NCBI RefSeq assembly: GCF_001305595.1
Contig: NZ_CP012405.1
Span: 293,501-357,500, forward strand
From: Azospirillum thiophilum
GTDB taxonomy: Bacteria > Pseudomonadota > Alphaproteobacteria > Azospirillales > Azospirillaceae
Reading direction: 5' to 3'
DNA length: 64,000 bases
Under the pieces are notes generated by a model. The model was given only the letters and a program-made list of their open reading frames with translations. It did not search any database and was not told the DNA's origin. Positions 16,293 through 24,307 of the stretch are shown piece by piece; positions within the stretch are counted from its first letter, which is position 1; each line of letters begins with the position of its first letter. A program made the position numbers and the translations under genes.

Positions 16293-17351
16293 TTACACGG
16301 AACGGTTTCGCGACGCGCCCTCCAGATGGCGCAGTATGAGATCGGGGTCGTAGTTGCTGCCGGACGCCACGACCGATTCCCAGCGATGGACGAAGGGTAC
16401 ACGCGCCGGATTCTTCTGAAGAAGTTCACGTTTGAGGAACGGACAGCCCATCTCGGTGATCAGGTAATCCCAGAAATAATGGCTACCGTTCAGCGGCTGG
16501 CCCTGGTCGACGGCATGACACAGCACCGCCAAATAATCGCGGTGGCGATGATCGAGCAAAGGAGAGGTGAGAAGGTCTCCGATGCGCACCGCCTCCCTGA
16601 TCTCCGCAGCCGCTTGGCGGTAGGGGAAGAGCGCGGCGCAGCGCAGCCCGTCACGGATCAGCGCCCGTGACAGACCAATCTCGTACCGCCGCACCACCCA
16701 GGTCTTGGACTGCACGTAACGCACGCTGCGCCAAAAGCGCCGGAAAGCCTGGCTGCGCAGGGCGCGCTGCTTGAAGAGAAGAAAGTAGCTTTGAAGGTGG
16801 TAGCCGTGTTCCCAACTGTCGGTGATGCCCCAGACGACGGCCCGCTCCGCGTCCGTCCGCTCCAGAAGGGCCGACAGGTCGCCGAAGGGACCATAAACAC
16901 TGTCGTTGACCAGCAGAAGTTCGTCCAGCGCCTCGATGTCGCCGATCAAGGTCAACCCGTCCTTGAAGGCTCCGAAGTCATAGCCCAGGTTGCGCCGCCG
17001 GGCGATCACCGCGCAGTAGCCCTTCAGCGCGACGAGCGCGTCCGGGACCAGCAACGGCGCGTTGCTGACAAAGACGATGGCGAAGCCCGCGCGGCGCAGT
17101 TCCGCCAGATGATAGAGAACATAGTCGTGGACGACCCCGTGCCGGTCGTAATGCACGAACACCGCGATCCTTCCGCCGACCGGCAGAGGATATCCCCCGT
17201 CCCAGTACTCTTCGATGCAGCCGCTGCGGTGGTTCAGCCAACTCAGGAGAAAGGCGATATAGGCACAGGCATGCGCCCCCATGCGTTCGAGGAACAGCCA
17301 AAGCCGAACCGCACATACAGAGATCGGGGCAAACCTGAAAGCGCTCGTCAT
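16293..17351 (-). CDS. Rhamnan synthesis F (RgpF)-like glycan protein
   Basis: A 352-residue protein resembling the rhamnan synthesis protein F family, whose members are glycosyltransferase-like proteins in rhamnose-rich polysaccharide assembly. Signature-like segments are VFVHYDRHGVVHDYVLYHLA, IVFVSNAPL, RRNLGYDFGAFKDGL and ELLLVNDSVYGPFGDL. A hydrophobic stretch near residues 25-40 may be a membrane anchor. The ATG at 17351 follows the upstream stop by 2 bp with GGGGG ahead. It is the last gene of the operon with the ABC exporter, HlyD protein and Sel1/methyltransferase, and its stop codon is only 5 bp from the IS right end. The C-terminus could have been altered by the IS event. Confidence 0.72.
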   Translation of the reverse strand: MTSAFRFAPISVCAVRLWLFLERMGAHACAYIAFLLSWLNHRSGCIEEYWDGGYPLPVGGRIAVFVHYDRHGVVHDYVLYHLAELRRAGFAIVFVSNAPLLVPDALVALKGYCAVIARRRNLGYDFGAFKDGLTLIGDIEALDELLLVNDSVYGPFGDLSALLERTDAERAVVWGITDSWEHGYHLQSYFLLFKQRALRSQAFRRFWRSVRYVQSKTWVVRRYEIGLSRALIRDGLRCAALFPYRQAAAEIREAVRIGDLLTSPLLDHRHRDYLAVLCHAVDQGQPLNGSHYFWDYLITEMGCPFLKRELLQKNPARVPFVHRWESVVASGSNYDPDLILRHLEGASRNRSV

Positions 17352-17353
17352 CG

Positions 17354-20300
17354 TCAGGCCCCCAACAGCCGGTCCGCCCACTCGCGGCCGGCGGCGGGAA
17401 TTTCCGGCAACTGGCCTCCACCCGCCGCCGGGCTCGCCGTCATCAGATCCCTTGCCGCCTCACGGGCCTCGTCCATCCGCCCGGCCCGTTCGAGCGCCAA
17501 CCCCTCATGGTGGCGGGACGGCCAGAACAGGACAGGTGCCGCTGCGGGATCGATCCGGCAGGCCGCCCAGAGCCGACCGAACGCCGCCGCCGCCCCAACG
17601 GGATCGGCACTATGGTTGAGACGCAACATCCCGATCGCGAAGGCCAGCGACAAGCGCTCGCCGTAATTCTCGCCCCCGTCCCCGTCGGGAATATCGTCGC
17701 CCTCGGCAACCAATGTGGCGGCGGCCTCGTAGGCGCCTGTATTGACCAAAGTGACGATCAGCCGGCCGCGCGTCCTTTCTGTGCGCTCCGCCGAAATCAC
17801 CGAGGCGGATGCGCCGCTTCCAACCTGCCGCAAGTCGTGCCAGGCGCGCAGCGCTTCACCGGCGTCGGTCACGGCCAAGGCCGTCACCCTTTCGCACTGG
17901 GCGTTGGCGGCAAGGTCCGCGGTTTCGCCGTCATCGGTGCCCATACCCTGCAGCACCGTCCGAAGACGGGCCGCGAAGGCCGCCGCCGCCCCGAAGGAGC
18001 GCGCCGCACCGGCAGCGTCACCGCGGGCATTGCGCTGAACGATGCCCTGGGCATGGAGCACGCCGCAAAGGTTGAAGGGAAACCGCTCCGCCAGATCGGT
18101 GAAGGTCGCCTCGCCCGGCTGGGGCAGGACGATTCCTTCGGGCACGGCAAGGTCGAAGCCGTAGGCGGACATCCAGCCCTGCCGCAATGCCTCCAAAATC
18201 GCCTCGGCCTCGCGATAGCGGCCGGCGTTCACCCGCTCCTTGAGAAGACGGTGCCGGAACCCGTCACCGAGTGGCGTCCCGGCCACGTGCAGGGCGGTTC
18301 GCCCCTCCAGATAGCGTTCGTAGGCGGCCCGGTCCAAAGGACGGGTGGCGGGCAGCGGCCGGTCGGAAGCAATGGCACGCAGACGGTGATGCTCCTCCTC
18401 GACCCGCACATGGGCGAAGCCGGCGCGCTCCAGCGCGTCCTTCAGCGCACCGGCGGAGAAAAGCACGATATGATAGCCCACGCTGAGAAGCGGCAGCAGG
18501 GTGCCTGCCTCCGTGGCGGGATCGATCGCGGCGGCGTTCGGCGTGGTCAGCACCAGCACCCCGCCCGCCGACAGCATTCCTCGCGCTTCCGCCAGAAAGG
18601 CGCCGGGGTCGGCCAGATGCTCGATCACTTCGGAGGCGACCACGGCATCCCATGCCGCGGTTTCCTCCGGCATGCCCTGCGCGCCGACATAGGCATGCCG
18701 GATGTCCAGCCCAAGAGCCTCCCGTCCAGCGCGTGCGAACAGGCCGGGGTCATAGCCACGGACGGTCCAGCCGCGCTCTCGGGCGCCGTAGTCGAGGGAG
18801 AAGCCGTAACCACAACCGATCTCCAGGCAGCGGCGAATCGGCAGCAGGTCGAGAATGGCGGTCGGCTCCAGCATGACGTCCGGCCCGCCGCCCTGTTCGA
18901 CGTAGAACTTGATGTAGCTTTCGGCGTCGGTGCCTTGTTCGTAATCCCCGTCCGGAGGTGGGTCGAAAAAGGCGCTTCCGCAGACCGGGCAGTCATGAAG
19001 GCGGTAAAGGCGCCCTTGTCCGGTGGTGTGGCGGATGGTGAGGCGATGGGGTTTGGCCCCGCCGGCCGAGCAAATCGGACAGGATTGCTCGACCGGCTCT
19101 CCGGGGCGCCAGTCGATCATGGGTTCGTCAAGCTCCTTCAGGGCTTCCATCGCCGCGCTCTCTCTCTGGCCCGCCGCCAACTCCAGCCATCGCCGGGCCG
19201 CCGTCGGATCGGCTGGCACTCCAAGACCGTGCATATAAAATCGACCGAGATTGGTCCGGGCACCGGCATGGCCGGCTTCGGCGGCCCGGACGGTCCAGTT
19301 CACTGCCGCCCGGTCGTCCCGCGGCACCCCGTCTCCGGCGGCGTACAGGGCACCCAGCCGGAAGGCGGCATCGGCGCTGCCCGCCGCCGCCGCCCGCTCG
19401 TACCACGACACGGCAACCACGGGATCGCGGGGAACACCGATCCCCATGGCGTGCACGAGACCGAGATTGCACAGGGCGTCCGCGCTGCCGGCCTCTGCGG
19501 CGCGGGAAAAGCAATCGATGGCGCGGGCCGGATCGGCGCCGGCGAAGGCGCCCCCTGCGTGAAGCGTGCCCAGTTCCACCTGAGCGGGAACATCCCCGTT
19601 TTCGGCGGCGCGTTCCAGCCAGCGGACGGCGGTGTCCATGTCGCGGGAGACTCCGCGTCCGATCCGGTGGAGCCCGGCCAGGATGCGCTGGGCCTCCCCA
19701 TGGCCCAGTTCGGCCGCCATGCGATACCAGCCCGCCGCCTCTCCCGGATTGGAGGGAACGCCGCCGGTATCGGAGCCATGAAGATCGCCGAGCGCCACCA
19801 TCGCGTCGGCATCGCCTTGAAGGGCGGCGCGGCGCAGCCAGCTTTCGCCGTTCGTCCGATCCGCCGGGATGCCTTGGCCGTGAAGGGTCAGCGTGCCGAG
19901 CGCCCGTTGGGCCGCCGCCATCCCCGCCTCGGCGGCTTCCCGGAAACAGTCGGCCGCTTTCGCGAAATCCTGCGGCCCGCCAAGCCCGCGGGCGTGAATG
20001 AGCCCGAGAAAGTAGAACGCCGCCTTCTCTCCGCCCGCCCCGGCGCGGGCGAACCAGACCGCAGCGCCGGCCGGGTCCGGCGGACCGAGATAGCCTCCGG
20101 CCAGAAGCGTGCCGAGACCGAGCTGACCGCCCGCATGCCCCTGCTCCGCCGCCCGCTCGTACCAGTGCCGCGCCTCACCGTAATCCGGCGCGCGATCGAC
20201 GCCGTTCGACAGGATGCAGCCAAGAAGCGCCTGCGCCGACGCCACCCCCCGCTCCGCCGCCACGCGCGCCCAGCGCACCGCCTCGCCGACATCGCGGTCC

Positions 20301-20662
20301 AAACCGACGCCATTGGGATAGAGCGTATTCAGTACCGCCGCCGTCGGGGCGGTGCCCGGCGTCTGGGCGGAACCGTGGAAGCACAATTCGGCCAGCCGGG
20401 CCTGAGCGTCGGCGTGCCCCTGCTCGGCAGCGGCACGATACCACCGGACGGCGTCGAGCGCGTTGGCGAGAACGCCGTCGCCACGATCGAAGGAGCCGCC
20501 CAGACGGAACTGGGCTTCGGCACAGCCGGCCGCCGCGGCGGTTCGCCAATCCCGCGTGGCACCCGCCGTGTCTCCCCGGCCGTGCCGGCGGAGGGCTCTG
20601 GCATGGAGCCGGCGCGCCCGTGCCTCCCGCCCGAACAACCGGTACAGGACATTCGTCAGCAC
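17354..20662 (-). CDS. Sel1-repeat / SAM-methyltransferase fusion protein
   Basis: A 1102-residue multidomain protein. Residues ~30-530 are about 13 Sel1-like repeats of 36 residues (pattern A-W-Y-RAAE-G-A-A-LG-LY-G-GVPRD), a protein-binding scaffold. A Cys motif follows (CPIC and CPVC about 30 apart, zinc-ribbon-like), then a class I SAM methyltransferase at ~600-790 with CLEIGCGYGFSLDYG and EVIEHLADPGAFL. The last 300 residues look TPR-like and helical. The GTG at 20662 is chosen since it is 1 bp past the HlyD stop with GGGAG upstream; an ATG 30 bp earlier is possible. Co-transcribed with a type I exporter, it may modify a glycan or the secreted protein. No close functional analogue is known to me. 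Confidence 0.8.
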   Translation of the reverse strand: MLTNVLYRLFGREARARRLHARALRRHGRGDTAGATRDWRTAAAAGCAEAQFRLGGSFDRGDGVLANALDAVRWYRAAAEQGHADAQARLAELCFHGSAQTPGTAPTAAVLNTLYPNGVGLDRDVGEAVRWARVAAERGVASAQALLGCILSNGVDRAPDYGEARHWYERAAEQGHAGGQLGLGTLLAGGYLGPPDPAGAAVWFARAGAGGEKAAFYFLGLIHARGLGGPQDFAKAADCFREAAEAGMAAAQRALGTLTLHGQGIPADRTNGESWLRRAALQGDADAMVALGDLHGSDTGGVPSNPGEAAGWYRMAAELGHGEAQRILAGLHRIGRGVSRDMDTAVRWLERAAENGDVPAQVELGTLHAGGAFAGADPARAIDCFSRAAEAGSADALCNLGLVHAMGIGVPRDPVVAVSWYERAAAAGSADAAFRLGALYAAGDGVPRDDRAAVNWTVRAAEAGHAGARTNLGRFYMHGLGVPADPTAARRWLELAAGQRESAAMEALKELDEPMIDWRPGEPVEQSCPICSAGGAKPHRLTIRHTTGQGRLYRLHDCPVCGSAFFDPPPDGDYEQGTDAESYIKFYVEQGGGPDVMLEPTAILDLLPIRRCLEIGCGYGFSLDYGARERGWTVRGYDPGLFARAGREALGLDIRHAYVGAQGMPEETAAWDAVVASEVIEHLADPGAFLAEARGMLSAGGVLVLTTPNAAAIDPATEAGTLLPLLSVGYHIVLFSAGALKDALERAGFAHVRVEEEHHRLRAIASDRPLPATRPLDRAAYERYLEGRTALHVAGTPLGDGFRHRLLKERVNAGRYREAEAILEALRQGWMSAYGFDLAVPEGIVLPQPGEATFTDLAERFPFNLCGVLHAQGIVQRNARGDAAGAARSFGAAAAFAARLRTVLQGMGTDDGETADLAANAQCERVTALAVTDAGEALRAWHDLRQVGSGASASVISAERTERTRGRLIVTLVNTGAYEAAATLVAEGDDIPDGDGGENYGERLSLAFAIGMLRLNHSADPVGAAAAFGRLWAACRIDPAAAPVLFWPSRHHEGLALERAGRMDEAREAARDLMTASPAAGGGQLPEIPAAGREWADRLLGA

Positions 20663-20663
20663 T

Positions 20664-22010
20664 TCACGGCTCCCGCATTCCTTCCGCCACATTTTCCCAG
20701 ATGCGGTCCAGCACATAGGAGATCAGAGTGCGCGACCCCACGATGATATCGGCGGTCAGCGTCATGCCTGGAACCAGCTGGAAATCCGGTGGCATCCGGC
20801 GCAGCGCCAAGGAGTCGACGGTGATCCGCGCCTTGTAGAAGCGGGGACCGATCATCGCCTTGGGATCCGTGACGGAGAAGGAATCGCCGCTGATCGTGCG
20901 CACGACCCCCTTGGCAGTTCCATATTCGACGTATCGATAGGCGTCAAGCTTGAGCTCCGCCCGATCCCCGACTTTCAGAAAGCCCTGGTCGGCGGCGGCG
21001 ATGTCGGCCTCCACCTCCAGGGGCGCCCGCACCGAAACCAGCGTAACCAGCGTCTGCGCCGATGTCAGGACCGAGCCGACCGACACCCGCGCCACTTCCA
21101 GCACCACCGCGTCGTCGATCGCCTTCAGCTCGACGAGGTCGCGGCGCCTCTGCGCCTTGGCAAGTTCCTCGCGGGCATGGGCAAGGTCTACCGTGTTGGT
21201 CACGAGTTCCTGAATGGCCGACCCTAGCCATTGCTGGAGAAACCCTTCCCGTTCGGCGGTAAGCGCGTCCAACTCATGCTGGGCGGTCTTGGCGCTGCCC
21301 TCGGCGGCGGTGAGGCTGCGCGAAATCTCGACACGCGTGTCGCTGGCCATCAGCACGTTGAGGCGGCTGCCGGTCTTGTTCTGCTCCAAGGCCATGCGCA
21401 TCTGCTCGACCTCGGTTAGGAGGCTGAGACGGGTGCGGTAGAGCCGTATTTCCTCACGGACGCGGGCCAGGGTCGCCAGCGTCGCTTCCCGCCGCTGGTC
21501 GTAGGTTGCAAGCTTTGACTTCTGCTCCGCCCTACGGTGGCTGGCGATGGCGGCCTGGAGCTGCTGGAAGGGATCCTGGGCATCGGTCGGCTGGTAGATG
21601 CGGCCGTCGCGCTCCGCTTCCAGCCGGGCGACGGCAGCAGCCAGCGCGGCGACCTGATGCTCGAGCTGCGCCGCGTCGGCGGCGGTGATGGTCGGGTCGA
21701 GGGTAGCCAGAACCTGACCGCGCCGCACCGTCTGGCCTTCGCGGACGTCGAGGCTGCGGACGATGGAGGTTTCCAACGGCTGGACCACCAGGGTGGGTGC
21801 CTGCGACACCACCCGTCCGCGCGCTTCCACGATCTCGTCGATCCTCCCGACGGAAGCGAGCGCGATGCCGCACAGCACCATCAGCGCCAGCAGCATCACG
21901 GCCAAGCGCGCGCCCAGCGGATCGCGCCCTCCGGTGATCCCGGCGGTTTCCGACTGGAAGTCGTTGATCGACTGGCGGGCGTCGCGATCCTCGAACCGGC
22001 GGCGCATCAT
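20664..22010 (-). CDS. HlyD-family type I secretion membrane fusion protein
   Basis: A 448-residue periplasmic adaptor. A cytoplasmic N-terminus is followed by one membrane segment (LAVMLLALMVLCGIALASVG), a lipoyl-like half motif (VVQPLETSIVRSLDVREGQ), a long coiled-coil hairpin at ~130-300 and the second lipoyl half plus beta-barrel. The C-terminal PGMTLTADIIVGSRTLISY motif is diagnostic of the HlyD/PrtE/LapC type. The ATG at 22010 overlaps the stop of the exporter gene (ATGA). It pairs with the ABC exporter to form the inner part of a type I system; the outer membrane TolC-like partner is not encoded in this window. Confidence 0.92.
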   Translation of the reverse strand: MMRRRFEDRDARQSINDFQSETAGITGGRDPLGARLAVMLLALMVLCGIALASVGRIDEIVEARGRVVSQAPTLVVQPLETSIVRSLDVREGQTVRRGQVLATLDPTITAADAAQLEHQVAALAAAVARLEAERDGRIYQPTDAQDPFQQLQAAIASHRRAEQKSKLATYDQRREATLATLARVREEIRLYRTRLSLLTEVEQMRMALEQNKTGSRLNVLMASDTRVEISRSLTAAEGSAKTAQHELDALTAEREGFLQQWLGSAIQELVTNTVDLAHAREELAKAQRRRDLVELKAIDDAVVLEVARVSVGSVLTSAQTLVTLVSVRAPLEVEADIAAADQGFLKVGDRAELKLDAYRYVEYGTAKGVVRTISGDSFSVTDPKAMIGPRFYKARITVDSLALRRMPPDFQLVPGMTLTADIIVGSRTLISYVLDRIWENVAEGMREP

Positions 22011-24178
22011 GACGGCACCCGGGCATCCAGATGGCGGTTCTGCTGGAACCACAGATGGCGGTAGATCTCCGAACGCTCCAACAGCGCCTCGTGCGGACCG
22101 GCATCGCACAGCCGGCCGCGTTCGAACACCAGGATCTGATCGCAATCGACCAGCGAGGCCAGCCGGTGGGAAATCACCACCAGCGTACGCCCCTGGGCGA
22201 TGCGCTTGAGGTTGGCGTTGACGATCGCCTCGCTGTCGGGGTCGAGGGCGCTGGTCGCTTCATCGAAGAGCAGGATCGGCGGGTCGCTCAGAAGCGCCCG
22301 CGCGATCGCCAGACGTTGCCGCTGCCCCCCGGAAAGGTTCGCCGAACCCTCCTCGATCATCGTTTCATAGCCGCGCGGCAGGCGTTCGATGAATTCCTCG
22401 GCACCGGCCAGCCGGGCGGCCCGAACGATCTCTTCCGGTCCGGCATCGGGACGGGCGGCGGCGATGGTGTCGCGAATCGTGCCGTGGAAGAGGAAATTGT
22501 CCTGGAGCACCACGCCCATGCTGGACCGCAGATGCTCGAGGTCGTATTCGCGCAGCTCCACCCCGTCGATCCGGATCAGCCCGCCATATTGCGCGTATAG
22601 CCCCTGGAGAAGCCGGGTGACGGTGGTCTTGCCCGAACCGGAGCGTCCCATGATCCCGACGATGCTTCCCGGCCGGATCGTCATCGACACCCCGTCCAAG
22701 GCGGGAGAAGCGGCACCGGGATAACGGAAGCTGACATCCACGAATTCGATGCTCCCCCGCATCTCCGGCCGCAGGCCGCGCCGCCCCCGCCCCTCCTCGG
22801 CCGGATGATCGACGACCAGGGAAATCTCCGACACCGCTCCGCGTATCTCCTGCATCTCCTGCAGCAGCGAGGCGAGCTGCACGATGGGCGCGGTCGCGCG
22901 CGACGCAATCATGGCGAAGGCCACCAGCGTCCCGGCATAGACCGGCTCACCGCTGGTGATCGCCACATAGGAGCCGAAGCACAGGGAACCGGCATAGATG
23001 GCCTTTTCGAGCGGCTGCAACAGGGTCTGGGGCTGATTCGACAATTCCTGGAACGCCGTGCTGGCCCGTACCGCCTCGGCCACCCGGACATCCCATTCCA
23101 CCTTCTTGCGCCGTTCCAGCGCCAGGGCCTTGATGGTTCGCATGCCGTGGATGGCTTCCACCAGGAATGCCTGCTTGCGGACTTCCGCCTCCACGACCCG
23201 CCGATGGGCGCGCCCCAATGGACGGATGTAGAGCGCCACGATGAGGAACATCAGGGCCCCGAGTCCGAGCACCCACAGCGACAGCAGCGGATCGAGCGCC
23301 ACCATGGCCGGGATCAGCACCAGCAGCGTCACCGTGTCCAGAAGCGTGCCGAACAGCCGTCCGGTCAGGAATTGGCGGACCCGCCAGACCTGAGCCAGCC
23401 GGTGGGTCACGGCGCCGGTCGAGTTGCGCTCGAAGAAATCTATGGGAAGGCCCAGCAACCTGTCGACGATGTAAAGACTGAGACGGGCATCGATCCTGGC
23501 CGTCCCGCGGGCGATCAGATGGCGCTTCAGATAACCGAAGGCCGTATCGAAGACGAGGAAGAAACCGATCGTGCCCACCAGCACGGCCAAGGTCGAAAGC
23601 CGCTGGTGAACCAGCACCTTGTCGACGATGATGCGGTAGATCAGCGGCGGAGCCAGCGCGAAGATGCCCAGCATCACCGCCGACAGCCCGACGGCGCGGA
23701 AAATGCGCTTCTCGCGAAGCACCTGCCGAAAAAGCCAGTGGAAGCCGAACGCCGTCTCCTCGTCGTTGAGATGGTGGCGGCGCTTGAGGAAAAGCGCCTC
23801 ACCGGCCCAGACGTCGGCCAGCCGCATCTCGTCCACACAGACCAGCGCGCCTTCCAGGCTGACGGGATCGCGCAGCACGGCGACGGCGGGCCGGGCGTCG
23901 GCGCGCAACTCCGTCAGAACCATGGCCCGCCCGTCCTTCAGGCGAAGGAGGAGAGGAAGCGCTCGCCCCAGGCCCGAAAGATGCCGCCAGCGCAGCCGGG
24001 CCTTGCGGGCAACCAGCCCATTCGCCTCGGCCAGGCGGGCGAGTCCCGGCAGAGACGGTTCCCTGTCACCGCCCAGATCCTGGGCCAGACGATCAGCCGC
24101 CAGATGTATGCCGTGAACGCGGGCGATCTGAACCAGGGCCATCAGACCGGAGGGGACCGCCGTGGATACGTCCGTCAT
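22007..24178 (-). CDS. Type I secretion ABC exporter with C39-like domain
   Basis: A 723-residue HlyB-type exporter. The N-terminal ~130 residues form a C39-peptidase-like domain without the catalytic Cys, as in exporters of full-length RTX proteins rather than leader-cleaved peptides. A six-helix membrane domain spans ~150-430. The nucleotide-binding domain has Walker A GRSGSGKTT, signature NLSGGQRQR and Walker B ILLFDEATSALD followed by a switch His in VISHRLA. The ATG at 24178 has GGAG 9 bp upstream. It is the first gene of the minus-strand operon and is divergent from the glycosyltransferase operon. Probable substrates are the RTX-like protein at 36873 and the giant repeat protein at 41264. 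Confidence 0.92.
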   Translation of the reverse strand: MTDVSTAVPSGLMALVQIARVHGIHLAADRLAQDLGGDREPSLPGLARLAEANGLVARKARLRWRHLSGLGRALPLLLRLKDGRAMVLTELRADARPAVAVLRDPVSLEGALVCVDEMRLADVWAGEALFLKRRHHLNDEETAFGFHWLFRQVLREKRIFRAVGLSAVMLGIFALAPPLIYRIIVDKVLVHQRLSTLAVLVGTIGFFLVFDTAFGYLKRHLIARGTARIDARLSLYIVDRLLGLPIDFFERNSTGAVTHRLAQVWRVRQFLTGRLFGTLLDTVTLLVLIPAMVALDPLLSLWVLGLGALMFLIVALYIRPLGRAHRRVVEAEVRKQAFLVEAIHGMRTIKALALERRKKVEWDVRVAEAVRASTAFQELSNQPQTLLQPLEKAIYAGSLCFGSYVAITSGEPVYAGTLVAFAMIASRATAPIVQLASLLQEMQEIRGAVSEISLVVDHPAEEGRGRRGLRPEMRGSIEFVDVSFRYPGAASPALDGVSMTIRPGSIVGIMGRSGSGKTTVTRLLQGLYAQYGGLIRIDGVELREYDLEHLRSSMGVVLQDNFLFHGTIRDTIAAARPDAGPEEIVRAARLAGAEEFIERLPRGYETMIEEGSANLSGGQRQRLAIARALLSDPPILLFDEATSALDPDSEAIVNANLKRIAQGRTLVVISHRLASLVDCDQILVFERGRLCDAGPHEALLERSEIYRHLWFQQNRHLDARVPS

Positions 24179-24307
24179 CTGCGGCCGCTCCAACTCGATC
24201 CAACCGCCTTGGCACACCGCAGAGGAAACATTTGAATTTATGGTCTGTAGTTTTCCCTCCAGCCATGTTACTCAATTTAAGTTAAAAAGAAATGCAATCC
24301 TGGCAGG
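24179..24307. promoter_or_regulatory. Divergent promoter region of the secretion and glycosyltransferase operons
   Basis: This 129-bp gap is AT-rich from about 24225 to 24300, in contrast to its surroundings, and separates two divergently read operons. No clear -35/-10 pair or dyad operator could be assigned with confidence. Confidence 0.5.
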
